Shown here piece after piece: positions 23,418-32,178 of a stretch of 44,155 nucleotides of DNA. The notes under the pieces are model-generated. The model saw only the letters and a program-made list of their open reading frames with translations. It ran no database searches and was not told the origin of the DNA. Positions within the stretch are counted from its first letter, which is position 1, and each line of letters starts with the position of its first letter. The position numbers and the translations under genes are program-made. The stretch is from a virus, in IMG/VR virus record IMGVR_UViG_3300037147_000255, positions 1 through 44,155 of that record. One strand, written 5' to 3'.

Positions 23418-23452
23418 AAATCTATACATTTGGACTCCAAATCTATACATTT
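23418..23452. repeat. Two 14-bp direct repeats AAATCTATACATTT
   Basis: Copies at 23418-23431 and 23439-23452 are identical and start 21 bp apart, two helical turns. Each is almost palindromic (AAAT-C-TATA-C-ATTT). They lie in the 172-bp gap after the capsid gene. That gap also holds a weak hairpin (ATCCGG near 23346 with CCGGAT near 23390) that may end part of the capsid transcript. Two near-palindromes on one DNA face suggest a regulator-binding site. Confidence 0.55.
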
Positions 23453-23504
23453 CGTCCCTTCCGATTAAAGTCGAGGGAAGGCAGGGGCCAATAAATCATT
23501 TGCA

Positions 23505-23960
23505 ATGCGCTTTAATCCTTACGACGACACCAAGATCGTTGGCGGCACCAGCTTGCCGGCCCAGAGCTTCACCGGCTCAACGGCCGTTGACGGCAGCAAA
23601 GTGGACACCCAGGGCGCGGACAACGCTGTCCTGTATGCGAACGGCGCGGAAGCGTCCGGTTCTCCTTCGGCAGCGACACTCGTCGTCACGCTGCAAGAGA
23701 GCGCCGACGGTTCCACGAACTGGTCGAACGCGCTCGACAACACGAATACGGTCATCGGCTTTACGCTGAACGCCGAATCCGCCGCTGCCGAGAACGTCGC
23801 CCGCATCGAAGGCCTCAACCTTAATCGGAAGCGGTATCTTCGCGCGGTCGTGACGCCCGCCTTCACCGGCGGCTCGTCCCCGGCCATCCTCGGTTTTGCC
23901 CAGATCATTCTCGGCAACAACCAGCAGGTTCCGGTCGATTACGCGACTTCGAACACTTAG
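23505..23960 (+). CDS. Capsid decoration / head fibre-like protein (151 aa)
   Basis: The beta-rich protein has L-V-V-T-L-Q-E-S-A-D-G-S-T-N-W-S-N-A, a phrase common in phage proteins of the Ig or galectin-like decoration type, and a C-terminal R-Y-L-R-A-V-V-T-P-A-F strand pair. The position right after the capsid gene fits a shell decoration protein. Start ATG 23505. Confidence 0.65.
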   Translation: MRFNPYDDTKIVGGTSLPAQSFTGSTAVDGSKVDTQGADNAVLYANGAEASGSPSAATLVVTLQESADGSTNWSNALDNTNTVIGFTLNAESAAAENVARIEGLNLNRKRYLRAVVTPAFTGGSSPAILGFAQIILGNNQQVPVDYATSNT

Positions 23961-24080
23961 TTCGACTCTCGTGCCTTCGCATTCAGGGTTGGTTGCATAC
24001 GACCAGCCCTGCAGCGAGGGAAATCCTCGGCGCAGTAGTTCTTTGAAATAGGGGATGTCGAGTCACGTCACAACAAAAAC

Positions 24081-24431
24081 ATGTCAGGAGTCACAGCGGG
24101 CGATCGCACGATCGCTCATCACGATATAGATGGTGTTCTCATTAAGTGTCTCGGTAATGGTCTCACGTCAAACGGTGGTTGCGACTTTTGCGGAATTCGT
24201 AATTGGTTAGACCGCACGCAGGATCGCCTTATCGGCAAGGTTCTCACGGTCGTAGACGCATCCGTTGTCGAACCCATTCAAAACAAAGCCATGAAGGATC
24301 TCATCAAAACCGATGTATGGGATGAGATGCGAGCTCTCGAAGAACATATCGACTGCATGCTCGCCGGCAGTTCCTTCTACGTAGATCTCAAGCTCAAGAA
24401 CGTCGATGCCAGTCCTCGAAAAGCTGGCTAA
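24081..24431 (+). CDS. Hypothetical head-region protein (116 aa)
   Basis: The ORF starts at ATG 24081 between the decoration protein and the connector. It contains C-D-F-C and isolated Cys residues (K-C-L, D-C-M) and a helical C-terminal half (M-K-D-L-I-K-T-D-V-W-D-E-M-R-A-L-E-E-H-I). No family recognised; its position suggests a structural or assembly role. Confidence 0.55.
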   Translation: MSGVTAGDRTIAHHDIDGVLIKCLGNGLTSNGGCDFCGIRNWLDRTQDRLIGKVLTVVDASVVEPIQNKAMKDLIKTDVWDEMRALEEHIDCMLAGSSFYVDLKLKNVDASPRKAG

Positions 24432-24485
24432 GTAAACTAATCCTCTCGGCTCCCCTACCTCAAAGAATTACCCCGCATTAAATCA

Positions 24486-25358
24486 ATGCCCAATCCTTCA
24501 GAACAAGCAGTCTGGTATGCGCTATCGACCGTAGCGCGCATTAAAGACCGCATCCAAATTACGGTGGGCGATTTTGATTCTGTCCTCGCGAGGATGCTCA
24601 ATTCAGTCACCGACTTCATCGAGCGCGAGTGCGGCAAATCAGGAATGGAGATGTACCCGAACGATGGGCATTTTCTCCAAAAGACGTACACGAACGAGGT
24701 GTATAGCGTCCATGGGGCGAAGCAAATTTACCTGCCGCTTCGCAATTCTCCGGTCACCTATCTCATCTGCACAGGAAATCTCACTCAAGGGTCAGCGGTC
24801 GTCGCAAACGTGACGCCTTCCGTTGGCATCGTCGCAGGGATGCCGCTTTTCAATATTCAAGGTTTGTTTCCGCAGGGAACAACCGTGGTATCCGTTTCCG
24901 GCAACAGCGTAACGATGAGCCAGCCCGCGAGCGTGACGCTTTCAGCGGCACAGTTTGAGATAAGCGGCCTCATCTCGTTCCAATGGCGTGCGGGAACTCC
25001 CAGCAATCCCAACTGGACAGCTTTTATCCAAGACCAGTTCGAGCTTGTGGAGCAAGGTCATTCCGGAATCGTCCGTGTGTACGGCGTCATACCGCGGATC
25101 TACAACAACATGCTCCGCGCCAGCTACGTCGCCGGATTCCCCTATGACTGGCAAAACGCGGGCAACAACATCGGTACGCACCAGGTTCCTGGCGATCTCA
25201 CGGACACCTGCGAGAACGTCGTCGTCAGAATATATAAACGCCGCCAGCTCGCGGGACAAGCAAGCGAAAATCTCCAGGGCGCAACCGTTTCATGGAGAAA
25301 CGACTTCGACGCTCAAGACAAGGCCGTCATCAACCATTACCGCCGCGTCGTAATCTGA
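24486..25358 (+). CDS. Head-tail connector (gp6-like adaptor) with inserted beta domain
   Basis: The N-terminal helices (V-L-A-R-M-L-N-S-V-T-D-F-I-E-R-E-C-G) and the C-terminal helices (L-T-D-T-C-E-N-V-V-V-R-I-Y-K-R-R) are typical of adaptor proteins that form the ring below the portal. Between them, residues 95-160 form a separate repeat-like beta domain (V-G-I-V-A-G-M-P-L-F, T-T-V-V-S-V-S-G-N-S-V-T-M). This makes the protein about 290 residues rather than the more common 100-200. Confidence 0.75.
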   Translation: MPNPSEQAVWYALSTVARIKDRIQITVGDFDSVLARMLNSVTDFIERECGKSGMEMYPNDGHFLQKTYTNEVYSVHGAKQIYLPLRNSPVTYLICTGNLTQGSAVVANVTPSVGIVAGMPLFNIQGLFPQGTTVVSVSGNSVTMSQPASVTLSAAQFEISGLISFQWRAGTPSNPNWTAFIQDQFELVEQGHSGIVRVYGVIPRIYNNMLRASYVAGFPYDWQNAGNNIGTHQVPGDLTDTCENVVVRIYKRRQLAGQASENLQGATVSWRNDFDAQDKAVINHYRRVVI

Positions 25359-25359
25359 C

Positions 25360-25821
25360 ATGCAATTTTCCGTAACCATACCCCAGCTCCCGGCGCTCCA
25401 GTCCGCCCTCGCCGACTATCCCGCTATTTCGCGTCCGATCATCCAGAACGCCGTTGTAGGGGCTCAGGCCATCCTTGCCAAATTCACCACTGTAGCAACG
25501 GTTCCCGTGCGCACCGGCTATCTTGTCCAAAATTGGGGATTCGATATTGGTGATCTCATGGCGCGGTGGTACCCGAAAGCGTCCTATGCTCCCTACGTTG
25601 AGTTTGGAACCGCGCCGCACATCATTAAGGCAGTGAATGCCCGCGTTCTTGCGAACGCGAAGACAGGCCAATTCTTCGGACCCGTCGTCCATCATCCGGG
25701 AACAAAAGCCAACCCTTTTATGGAAAGAATCGTCGCCGCCGCACAGCCCGAAATAACCGAACTGTTCGGTCAAGCGCTCACCAACATAACCGGCGCGATA
25801 GCCGCACAAAGTAATGCCTAG
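25360..25821 (+). CDS. HK97 gp10-like head-closure / tail component
   Basis: The 153-residue protein shows V-R-T-G-Y-L-V-Q-N-W, Y-A-P-Y-V-E-F-G-T-A-P-H and a late H-P-G-T-K-A-N-P-F-M-E-R, the conserved order of HK97 gp10-type proteins that join head and tail. It begins two bases after the connector stop and overlaps the next gene by eight bases. Confidence 0.85.
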   Translation: MQFSVTIPQLPALQSALADYPAISRPIIQNAVVGAQAILAKFTTVATVPVRTGYLVQNWGFDIGDLMARWYPKASYAPYVEFGTAPHIIKAVNARVLANAKTGQFFGPVVHHPGTKANPFMERIVAAAQPEITELFGQALTNITGAIAAQSNA

Positions 25822-26284
25822 CAACACACCCGCACAATTGCAAATGAATGCCATTATCGCGGACTTGCAGGCGCTCGTCCCAAACGTCCTAAACTGCGTG
25901 ATCGTGGATGGTATGACGAAGGTCCATCCATTAGACCGCGATTATCCGGGCTTCCCCGCGGCCGTCGTCATCCCGCCAATCCTCAAGGAATCCGCGTTTG
26001 AAGATAGCGCCAACAACCTCCGGCAATACACCTGGTACGTCATGATCGTCACCACCCCGGAAGCTATCCCCAAGACCGATCCGACGTATCTGGCAGGATT
26101 AGAGGATAACGTGTGCGCGGTCTTTGACGCAGATTGCACGTTAGGCGGTACGGCGAATGGTGCTGTCATGCCCGCAGTGGTAGAACCGCCCGGCCCGGTA
26201 AACCACAATTCCGTCACCTACGTCGTTTTCTATATTCAGTTCACGGCCCGCGTATTGGTCCCTGCTTCAGTCCAAATAAATTAA
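25814..26284 (+). CDS. Tail terminator-like protein (156 aa)
   Basis: It has an N-terminal helix (M-N-A-I-I-A-D-L-Q-A-L) followed by beta strands (G-F-P-A-A-V-V-I-P, Y-T-W-Y-V-M-I-V-T-T) and closing strands (V-T-Y-V-V-F-Y-I-Q-F-T-A-R-V). The size, fold pattern and position between gp10-like protein and tail tube match tail terminators of the gpU/gp17 type, which cap the tail before head joining. Confidence 0.7.
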   Translation: MPSNTPAQLQMNAIIADLQALVPNVLNCVIVDGMTKVHPLDRDYPGFPAAVVIPPILKESAFEDSANNLRQYTWYVMIVTTPEAIPKTDPTYLAGLEDNVCAVFDADCTLGGTANGAVMPAVVEPPGPVNHNSVTYVVFYIQFTARVLVPASVQIN

Positions 26285-26293
26285 ACACTCAAC

Positions 26294-26527
26294 ATGTTGG
26301 AAGAATCGCAAAACAAAATGATAGATGCCGGCGACCCCAAAGACGAGGTTACGTTCAAAGCTGCTTCCGGTGTCCTCTATGACTTCTTTTTCCCAGGCAG
26401 TGGCAAGTGGAAACCCGTTACCGTCCGCGCCGAATCCCGCGAAGTGGCGCAAGAACTTTGGGAAAAAAACCGCGAACCGGTAAATCAGGAGGTAAAGGAC
26501 GAAGAAAAACAAACCAATAACGAATAA
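26294..26527 (+). CDS. Small hypothetical tail-region protein (77 aa)
   Basis: This short ORF between terminator and tube has V-T-F-K-A-A-S-G-V-L-Y-D-F-F-F-P and W-K-P-V-T-V-R-A-E-S-R-E-V-A-Q-E-L-W-E. Its acidic tail is rich in E, K, Q and N. Tube-adjacent proteins of this size occur in many phages. No function assigned. Confidence 0.55.
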   Translation: MLEESQNKMIDAGDPKDEVTFKAASGVLYDFFFPGSGKWKPVTVRAESREVAQELWEKNREPVNQEVKDEEKQTNNE

Positions 26528-26532
26528 GTATC

Positions 26533-27534
26533 ATGGCAAAAGGAATTGGAAAACTATTCGCCCTTGGGCTCGCAAAAGAAGCGACCCGTGGCACAGCAAT
26601 CTCAGCAGCCACCTACTGGCTTCCCTTTGATGACCTGAGCTTCGACGAGAAATATGACAACACCATCGCAGACCAGGCGGTAGGCGTGATTGAAAACGCC
26701 ATCGCCGAATACCGGGTTAAGAATTACGCCGACGGCTCGTTCAAGGTCCCCATGCTTGACCAGAGCACCGGGCTTCTTTTCTTATCACTCCTTGGCTCGC
26801 AGGCGGTAGGAACCCACGCCGGAGAATCGGTCGTCTACGACCACACGTTCACCGTCGGGGAATCGGCGCAGCACCAATCGCTCACTCTTTTCATCCATGA
26901 CCCGCTTTCGGGGACGGATTATTCTCACGCGAACGGCGTCATCCACAAAATGGACATCGACGCTGAGCTGAAGAAGTTCGTCCAGCTTTCCTGTTCCGCC
27001 CGCGCATTCAAGGGCGTTTCACAATCATCATTCAGCCCATCCATATTGGCGGAGAACCGCTTCATCCCGCAGTACATGACGTTCAAGTACGCGACGGCCG
27101 TTGCCGGGCTTGGCGCTGCGACCGCAATCGCGCTCAAATCCATCAAGCTTACGGTTGACGAGACGATCGAAGACCAAGAGGTATTAGGAAACGTTGCCCC
27201 GGCGGATTTCCTCAACAAAGAATTCAAGGTGGAAGGCCAGCTTGAGTGCATCTACCAGAACCTCACCGACTTCAAGACTGTTTCCCTCGCGACGCCGAAC
27301 GTCGGCCAGGCGATGCTCATAGATTTGAAGAACACTGATGTCACTATTGGCAGCACGACCAATCCAGAATTGAAGATCACTCTTAATCAGGTTTACTTTT
27401 CGGAATACTCGCGGCCGATCAAAGTTAAGGACCTCGTCTACCAAACTTTGAAGTTCCGTGGCACCTATAAATTAGCAGACAGTGCGATGATAACCGTTGT
27501 CCTCACAAACACCGTGAGCGGAACGTATGCATAA
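26533..27534 (+). CDS. Major tail tube protein
   Basis: The 333-residue protein opens G-K-L-F-A-L-G-L-A-K-E-A-T-R-G-T, the usual opening of tail tube proteins in this class, followed by Y-W-L-P-F-D-D-L-S-F-D-E. Alternating strands and G-S-F-K-V-P-M-L-D-Q-S-T-G follow. The length leaves room for an added surface domain. It polymerises around the tape measure to form the DNA channel, and its position before the G/GT-type chaperones and tape measure supports the call. Confidence 0.85.
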   Translation: MAKGIGKLFALGLAKEATRGTAISAATYWLPFDDLSFDEKYDNTIADQAVGVIENAIAEYRVKNYADGSFKVPMLDQSTGLLFLSLLGSQAVGTHAGESVVYDHTFTVGESAQHQSLTLFIHDPLSGTDYSHANGVIHKMDIDAELKKFVQLSCSARAFKGVSQSSFSPSILAENRFIPQYMTFKYATAVAGLGAATAIALKSIKLTVDETIEDQEVLGNVAPADFLNKEFKVEGQLECIYQNLTDFKTVSLATPNVGQAMLIDLKNTDVTIGSTTNPELKITLNQVYFSEYSRPIKVKDLVYQTLKFRGTYKLADSAMITVVLTNTVSGTYA

Positions 27535-27562
27535 GGTCGAAAACCAACATTAACTAAGTATC

Positions 27563-27859
27563 ATGGCCGAAAGAAAAACAAAGACCGTCACCACGCCGTC
27601 CGGCGTGTCGGTCGAATTGAAGGAATACATCTCCGCCGGAGAGTTCCTTGACGTCACCGAAAGCAAGGATGCCTCGGAGATCTCAAAGAACGAACTCGCA
27701 AAGCGCCTTGTGCAGACCGCCGTCGTCTCACTGAACGGCTCGAAAGAGAACGTTCCCGCGGCGCTCCGCGAACTCCCGCTTCCAGACTATCTTTTCCTGA
27801 GCAAGGAAGTAGCGAAACTCACGAGCGCGGATTTTACGGAGGCGAAGACGAGTCTGTAG
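27563..27859 (+). CDS. Tail assembly chaperone, upstream (G-like) product
   Basis: The 98-residue protein between tube and tape measure has a beta N-terminus (T-P-S-G-V-S-V-E-L-K-E-Y-I-S-A-G-E-F) and a helical remainder. It matches the place and size of lambda gpG-type chaperones, which coat the tape measure during tail assembly. Immediately before its stop the -1 frame is open and continues for about 70 codons, as described in the next entry. Confidence 0.75.
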   Translation: MAERKTKTVTTPSGVSVELKEYISAGEFLDVTESKDASEISKNELAKRLVQTAVVSLNGSKENVPAALRELPLPDYLFLSKEVAKLTSADFTEAKTSL

Positions 27860-28050
27860 ATCACATTTGGCATTCGTTCTTCGCCTCCGGGCGGGCCTAC
27901 TTGCCCCCGAAGTTGAAAATGGTATTGCTCTGTAAAGAGATGCATTGGACATCCCGGCAATACCGTCGCGAACCGCAAGCCTTCGTTGCCGCGCTCCATT
28001 CTTTGCTCCAGAACGAAGCCGAAGCGATGAATCGCAAGGCGAAGCAGTGA
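27829..28050 (+). CDS. Probable -1 frameshift extension (GT-like chaperone)
   Basis: The -1 frame relative to the 27563 gene is open through its end and on to TGA 28048-28050. It reads G-G-E-D-E-S-V-D-H-I-W-H-S-F-F, then M-H-W-T-S-R-Q-Y-R-R-E-P-Q-A-F-V-A-A-L-H and a basic end, the usual character of a T region. No start codon with an SD lies at its head. GGATTTT at 27829-27835 (codons GAT TTT) allows an imperfect slip and is the best site seen. The fused product would be about 162 residues. Confidence 0.6.
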   Translation, partial: GFYGGEDESVDHIWHSFFASGRAYLPPKLKMVLLCKEMHWTSRQYRREPQAFVAALHSLLQNEAEAMNRKAKQ

Positions 28051-28116
28051 CCTTGCCAGATTTCCGAATGTGCGGCACTGTTAAAGGAGGTCGAAACCAA
28101 TCCTAAAATAATTCAG

Positions 28117-28254
28117 ATGGAAACATTCGCCATTCTCTTCATTTTCATCGTCTGCCCTCTTGCGCTTCTCGCTTTTATAATCGCCGCCTCTATCCACCGC
28201 GCCAAACAAAAGAGGACAATCGCCAAAGCCGCAGAGAAATACCTACACTCCTAA
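28117..28254 (+). CDS. Small membrane protein (45 aa)
   Basis: ATG 28117 to TAA 28252-28254 encodes one strongly hydrophobic helix (residues 4-27, A-I-L-F-I-F-I-V-C-P-L-A-L-L-A-F-I-I) followed by a basic tail. It sits seven bases before the tape measure start. An AAAGGAGG element lies 26 bases upstream, too far for this start. Role unknown. Confidence 0.45.
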   Translation: METFAILFIFIVCPLALLAFIIAASIHRAKQKRTIAKAAEKYLHS

Positions 28255-28261
28255 TCCCGCA

Positions 28262-30067
28262 ATGGATACCGAGCTTCAAATCCTCATATCAGCAGTCGAT
28301 GAAGCGTCGGGAACGATAGCGGAAATTAGCGACTCGGTCAGTGGCATGGCCGAAGATGTCACGACGGCGACAGATGCCGCCGGAGACAGCTTTGCCGAAT
28401 TCGGTCTCCAAGTTAACGAGACCACCGGAGAGATACAAAACGCACTGCTTACCCAAGAGCAGTCTTTTGCGTTGGCCGCCGACATAGCGACGCAGTCCTC
28501 AGAGGAGATCATCGACCTGATGGTCGAAGAGGGTATTTCCTCACAAGAGGCCGCCGCCGTCATCGCAGAATCAAATGCAACCATCGCATCTTCGGGCGAA
28601 GAGGCTGCTACCAGTTCCGCCGGCGCATACGCCGGGCTTGCCGCGATCGCTGGAATAGCCTTCCTTGCAGTAAAGGGTGCCATAGGCGATGCCGTATCAT
28701 CCGCGCAACAATGGGACGAAACATCAGCACAGGTTGTGCAAATTCTCAAAGATACTGGGTCCGCTATTCCACTGTCCCAAATCCAAGCGTATGCACAGCA
28801 GGTACAGGCAACGACCCTTTTCTCCCAGCAGGATGTGCTCGCGTCCGAAGCACTCATTTTGAGCCATACCAACTTGCAGGATTCATATGAATCCGTCACG
28901 AACATTGCCGCCGATCTCGCCACGAAGATGGGCAGCGATTTGCCGAACGCGACCCGGATGCTGACGAACGCGCTCACCGACCCTGTGGCCGGATTGAACC
29001 AGCTCATCCGCCAGGGCAACATCGACTTCCCGGCCGCCACGGTTACGATGATCCAGAACATGGCGAAGGTCGGCAATACGGCCGGAGCGGACGCCATCAT
29101 CCTGAAAACGCTTCAGGGTTCCATTGGTGGAGTGGCTACCGCAGCGGCGGGTGCCCCCGGCGCCGCCCTCACTCAGCTCAGCAATCAAATGACAGCATTA
29201 GGAACCGTCATCGGGAACGATCTTTTGCCGCTTCTCGACACCATGGCGAAAGACCTCGGACCGATCATCCAAGATGTCGCTGCTTGGGCTGAGGCGCATC
29301 CCAAATTGACTGACGCAATCGTTCTCGGCACCGTGGCGCTCACGGGACTTCTGCTCGTCATTGGTCTCCTCGGCGTCGCCATTATCACCGTCACGCCTGT
29401 TGTCGAGGCTATCGGAGTTGTGATTGCCGCGCTCAGCGGCCCTATAGGCCTCGCTATTTTAGTCGTTGGCCTTCTTGCCTACGCCATTGTCTCGAACTGG
29501 GATCTCATTAAGACCGATACCGAAACAATTTGGGACGGCATCAGCTCTTTCTTCACGACCTTCTGGAATTGGAACAAGAACCTGTTTGCCTCCTCACTGA
29601 ATGACGTGACAGCAATTTGGTCGACCGCCTGGACGGGTATGAGTAATATCCTTCAAACAATCTGGCAGGCCATCGAAAATACCTTAAAAACCGGCGTCAA
29701 TAATGTAATTTCTACCATCAATGGTTTTATAAACTCCCTCGACGCCATCCATATCAGCCTTCCTTCAATTTCAATTCCCGGGACAAAACTTTCTACGCCG
29801 GCCGTAAATCTCGGCTTCAGCATCCCTGATATCCCGATGCTCGCGGCAGGAGGATTCGTCACCCAACCCACCCTCGCCCTCATCGGCGAGGCCGGCCCGG
29901 AAGCCGTCATTCCGCTTTCCGGCGGGACAGGAGGCTATGGCGGACAACAGATCATCATCAATATAACCGGAGGGAATTATCTTGATTCGCAGGGAGCAAA
30001 CATGATCGCACAGGCACTCGCCAAGCAGGTACTTCGCGGCCTGAAAGTCACGAACTACGCACTCTGA
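28262..30067 (+). CDS. Tape measure protein
   Basis: The 601-residue protein has an N-terminal helical region rich in A, S, T, E and D, and a hydrophobic stretch near 125-145 (A-G-L-A-A-I-A-G-I-A-F-L-A-V). Long hydrophobic helices follow near 355-420 (A-L-T-G-L-L-L-V-I-G-L-L-G-V-A-I-I), and the end is rich in G-G and P-E-A-V-I-P-L (A-L-I-G-E-A-G-P-E-A-V-I-P-L-S-G-G), a hallmark of phage tape measures. At about 0.15 nm per residue it predicts a tail near 90 nm (inference). Confidence 0.9.
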   Translation: MDTELQILISAVDEASGTIAEISDSVSGMAEDVTTATDAAGDSFAEFGLQVNETTGEIQNALLTQEQSFALAADIATQSSEEIIDLMVEEGISSQEAAAVIAESNATIASSGEEAATSSAGAYAGLAAIAGIAFLAVKGAIGDAVSSAQQWDETSAQVVQILKDTGSAIPLSQIQAYAQQVQATTLFSQQDVLASEALILSHTNLQDSYESVTNIAADLATKMGSDLPNATRMLTNALTDPVAGLNQLIRQGNIDFPAATVTMIQNMAKVGNTAGADAIILKTLQGSIGGVATAAAGAPGAALTQLSNQMTALGTVIGNDLLPLLDTMAKDLGPIIQDVAAWAEAHPKLTDAIVLGTVALTGLLLVIGLLGVAIITVTPVVEAIGVVIAALSGPIGLAILVVGLLAYAIVSNWDLIKTDTETIWDGISSFFTTFWNWNKNLFASSLNDVTAIWSTAWTGMSNILQTIWQAIENTLKTGVNNVISTINGFINSLDAIHISLPSISIPGTKLSTPAVNLGFSIPDIPMLAAGGFVTQPTLALIGEAGPEAVIPLSGGTGGYGGQQIIINITGGNYLDSQGANMIAQALAKQVLRGLKVTNYAL

Positions 30068-31563
30068 TGAATCCCATAAGAATCCTCGATAACGGAACCG
30101 ACATATCTTCGAGCGTTGACTGGAAAACGATTGACTTCGTTGCACAAATCACAAAGGACGTCGGCACTGGGAAATTTAACGTCCGCCAAAATATGGCGAA
30201 TCTTAGCGGCGTCGCCGTCCCTGTCATTGGCGACATTATCGAACTTTACGATTCCACAGGCCTCATTTGGGCCGGCACTGTGACCGAAACCGAGGCCACC
30301 ATCGAAGGCCTCATGCTCACCTGGCAGATAACGTGCACCGATTGGGGATACTATTTCAACGGAGTGCTCGTCAAGAAAAACTATGCCCAGATGGACCCGC
30401 ATGACATTGTCGTTGATATCGTCGAGAACTTCGCGGCCGGGAAGGGTTTCACCACGAACCATGTCCAAGTCGGTAATTTCCTCATACCCTCAATCAAATT
30501 CAATTATCAGCAGCCCTCAAAAGCGCTCCAGTCCCTTGCGAACCTTATCGGCTGGGATTGGTACATCGACCCAAACCAGGACATCCACTTCTTTTTGGGC
30601 GATGTTGATGACGGCGTAGGAGAGGGTGGTGTCGCCCCGATTACCATAGACGCGACATCGGGCAAGATTGAATGGAACTCGCTCGATATCGATTTGAACA
30701 TCACGAACATGCAGAATTCGGTGTACGTCATAGGCGGAACGTACACCAAGACCTTCACCGCCGGAAACACGCCCGATACGTTCATGACCGACGGCGTCGC
30801 GCAATTCTTTAGCGTCTCCTACGCCTACGAAGCAAACTCCACCGCATTCGATACTGTGCCATTCACCGTCACCCTCAATGGCGATCCCCAGACCATCGGC
30901 ATCGCAAACCAAGACGACCCCGCCGACTTCCAGGTAATGTACAACGATGCGCAGCGATGGATTCAATTCACTGCCGGAGCGCCATCAAGCGGGCAGACCG
31001 TACTAGCCTATGGCAGCGCGAAAGTCCCGATCGTGGCTCATGCTTCCGACCCATCGAGCGTTGCCACCTACGGCGAATATCAGGGCGTCATCACCGATTC
31101 CAAAATTACGAGCGTTCCCGAAGCCCAACAGCGTGCCCAGGCGCAGATCCTCCAGTTCGGCCATCCGGTGTATGACGTGAAGTTCAATACCCTCGTCCCC
31201 GGCCTCGCCATCGGCCAGGCCATCACGGTCAACCTCCCCGCTTTTGGCATAGATGAGGCACTCATCATTAAACGCATCGAAGCGGTAGGCTATGCCCCCG
31301 GCGCAAACGGCCAGCTTGAATACCAGATCGAGTGCATCGGTTCCGATGTCGTGACCTTCACCGACCTCATGCAGAGCATCCTCCAGCAGGAAGCGAGCCA
31401 AACGACCGTCGACGATTCGACCGTAAACGAAAACCTCCTTCCCGAATCCGAGGAAGCCTTTGTTGCAGAAACCCTACAAACGCCAGTCGCGACCACGATG
31501 CCCTATGAACTCGGCGTCGCCGCGTCCAACCAATTCCGCCTCGGTTTCTCACGCCTCTCGTAA
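30067..31563 (+). CDS. Tail hub / distal tail-associated protein (498 aa)
   Basis: ATG 30067 shares its A with the tape measure stop codon (TGATG). The protein begins I-R-I-L-D-N-G-T-D-I-S-S-S-V-D-W, a typical opening for baseplate-hub or minor tail proteins. It continues with domains containing W-Q-I-T-C-T-D-W-G-Y-Y-F, N-L-I-G-W-D-W-Y-I-D-P-N and a late V-T-V-N-L-P-A-F-G-I-D-E. The gene position directly after the tape measure supports a distal tail structural role. Confidence 0.8.
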   Translation: MNPIRILDNGTDISSSVDWKTIDFVAQITKDVGTGKFNVRQNMANLSGVAVPVIGDIIELYDSTGLIWAGTVTETEATIEGLMLTWQITCTDWGYYFNGVLVKKNYAQMDPHDIVVDIVENFAAGKGFTTNHVQVGNFLIPSIKFNYQQPSKALQSLANLIGWDWYIDPNQDIHFFLGDVDDGVGEGGVAPITIDATSGKIEWNSLDIDLNITNMQNSVYVIGGTYTKTFTAGNTPDTFMTDGVAQFFSVSYAYEANSTAFDTVPFTVTLNGDPQTIGIANQDDPADFQVMYNDAQRWIQFTAGAPSSGQTVLAYGSAKVPIVAHASDPSSVATYGEYQGVITDSKITSVPEAQQRAQAQILQFGHPVYDVKFNTLVPGLAIGQAITVNLPAFGIDEALIIKRIEAVGYAPGANGQLEYQIECIGSDVVTFTDLMQSILQQEASQTTVDDSTVNENLLPESEEAFVAETLQTPVATTMPYELGVAASNQFRLGFSRLS

Positions 31564-31610
31564 TCCCCAAGCTAAGAACAGTCCACTTGCTAAAGTTATT
31601 GAAAACATCC

Positions 31611-32177
31611 ATGCAAGATATAAAGATTCCGGAAAACGGAGGCATCGCAGGAACCGTCATCGTACGCTCGCACCCGGCGGGAACAATCCATTTATATGAG
31701 TCGCTCGTCGAACTCGGACACCTTGATCTGGCCCGCGACCTTTTGAAAGACGGAAAAGTAGAAGTCGTCCAGAAGAACATGATCGTCTGGTCGCTCAACT
31801 GCGGGTTTGACATTTTGGTGCAGTACCTTTTGAGTGCCTATTTCGGCAGCCTGGACCTTCCGCTCGGCATCGCATGGGGAGAATTGGGGACTGGCAACAC
31901 CACGCCGGCAAATACCGATATCGCTCTCACGACCCCCACAAACCGCGCGCCAGTAAGTTACGCGGCGGATTCCCAATACAACGAGGCGCAACTCCAATTT
32001 TTCTTCCCGGACGGCTCACTCGCGAACGAAACTTACTACGAATTCGGCTCGTTCGTCGGAGGCTCATCCACTATCGGATCGGGCAATCTTTTCAACCACG
32101 CGCTGTTCTCGACACCGTATGCCAAGTCTGCGGGCGTCGACAGCACCGTGGAGATTGACTTTTCCTTCTCTAATTAG
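31611..32177 (+). CDS. Tail structural protein (188 aa)
   Basis: ATG 31611 is preferred over an upstream TTG at 31587. The protein has a helix (L-V-E-L-G-H-L-D-L-A-R-D-L-L-K), then beta-rich sequence (L-G-I-A-W-G-E-L-G-T-G-N-T-T-P, Q-L-Q-F-F-F-P-D-G-S-L) with many aromatic residues. Proteins with an I-A-W-G-x-L-G-T-G-x-x-T-P pattern occur among tail and fibre genes. Probably a tail-tip component or fibre connector. Confidence 0.6.
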   Translation: MQDIKIPENGGIAGTVIVRSHPAGTIHLYESLVELGHLDLARDLLKDGKVEVVQKNMIVWSLNCGFDILVQYLLSAYFGSLDLPLGIAWGELGTGNTTPANTDIALTTPTNRAPVSYAADSQYNEAQLQFFFPDGSLANETYYEFGSFVGGSSTIGSGNLFNHALFSTPYAKSAGVDSTVEIDFSFSN

Positions 32178-32178
32178 C

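Noticed and set aside
28276-29100. 274-codon reverse ORF under the tape measure
   Set aside because: Complement of Ala/Ser/Thr-rich coding sequence; the tape measure call is secure.
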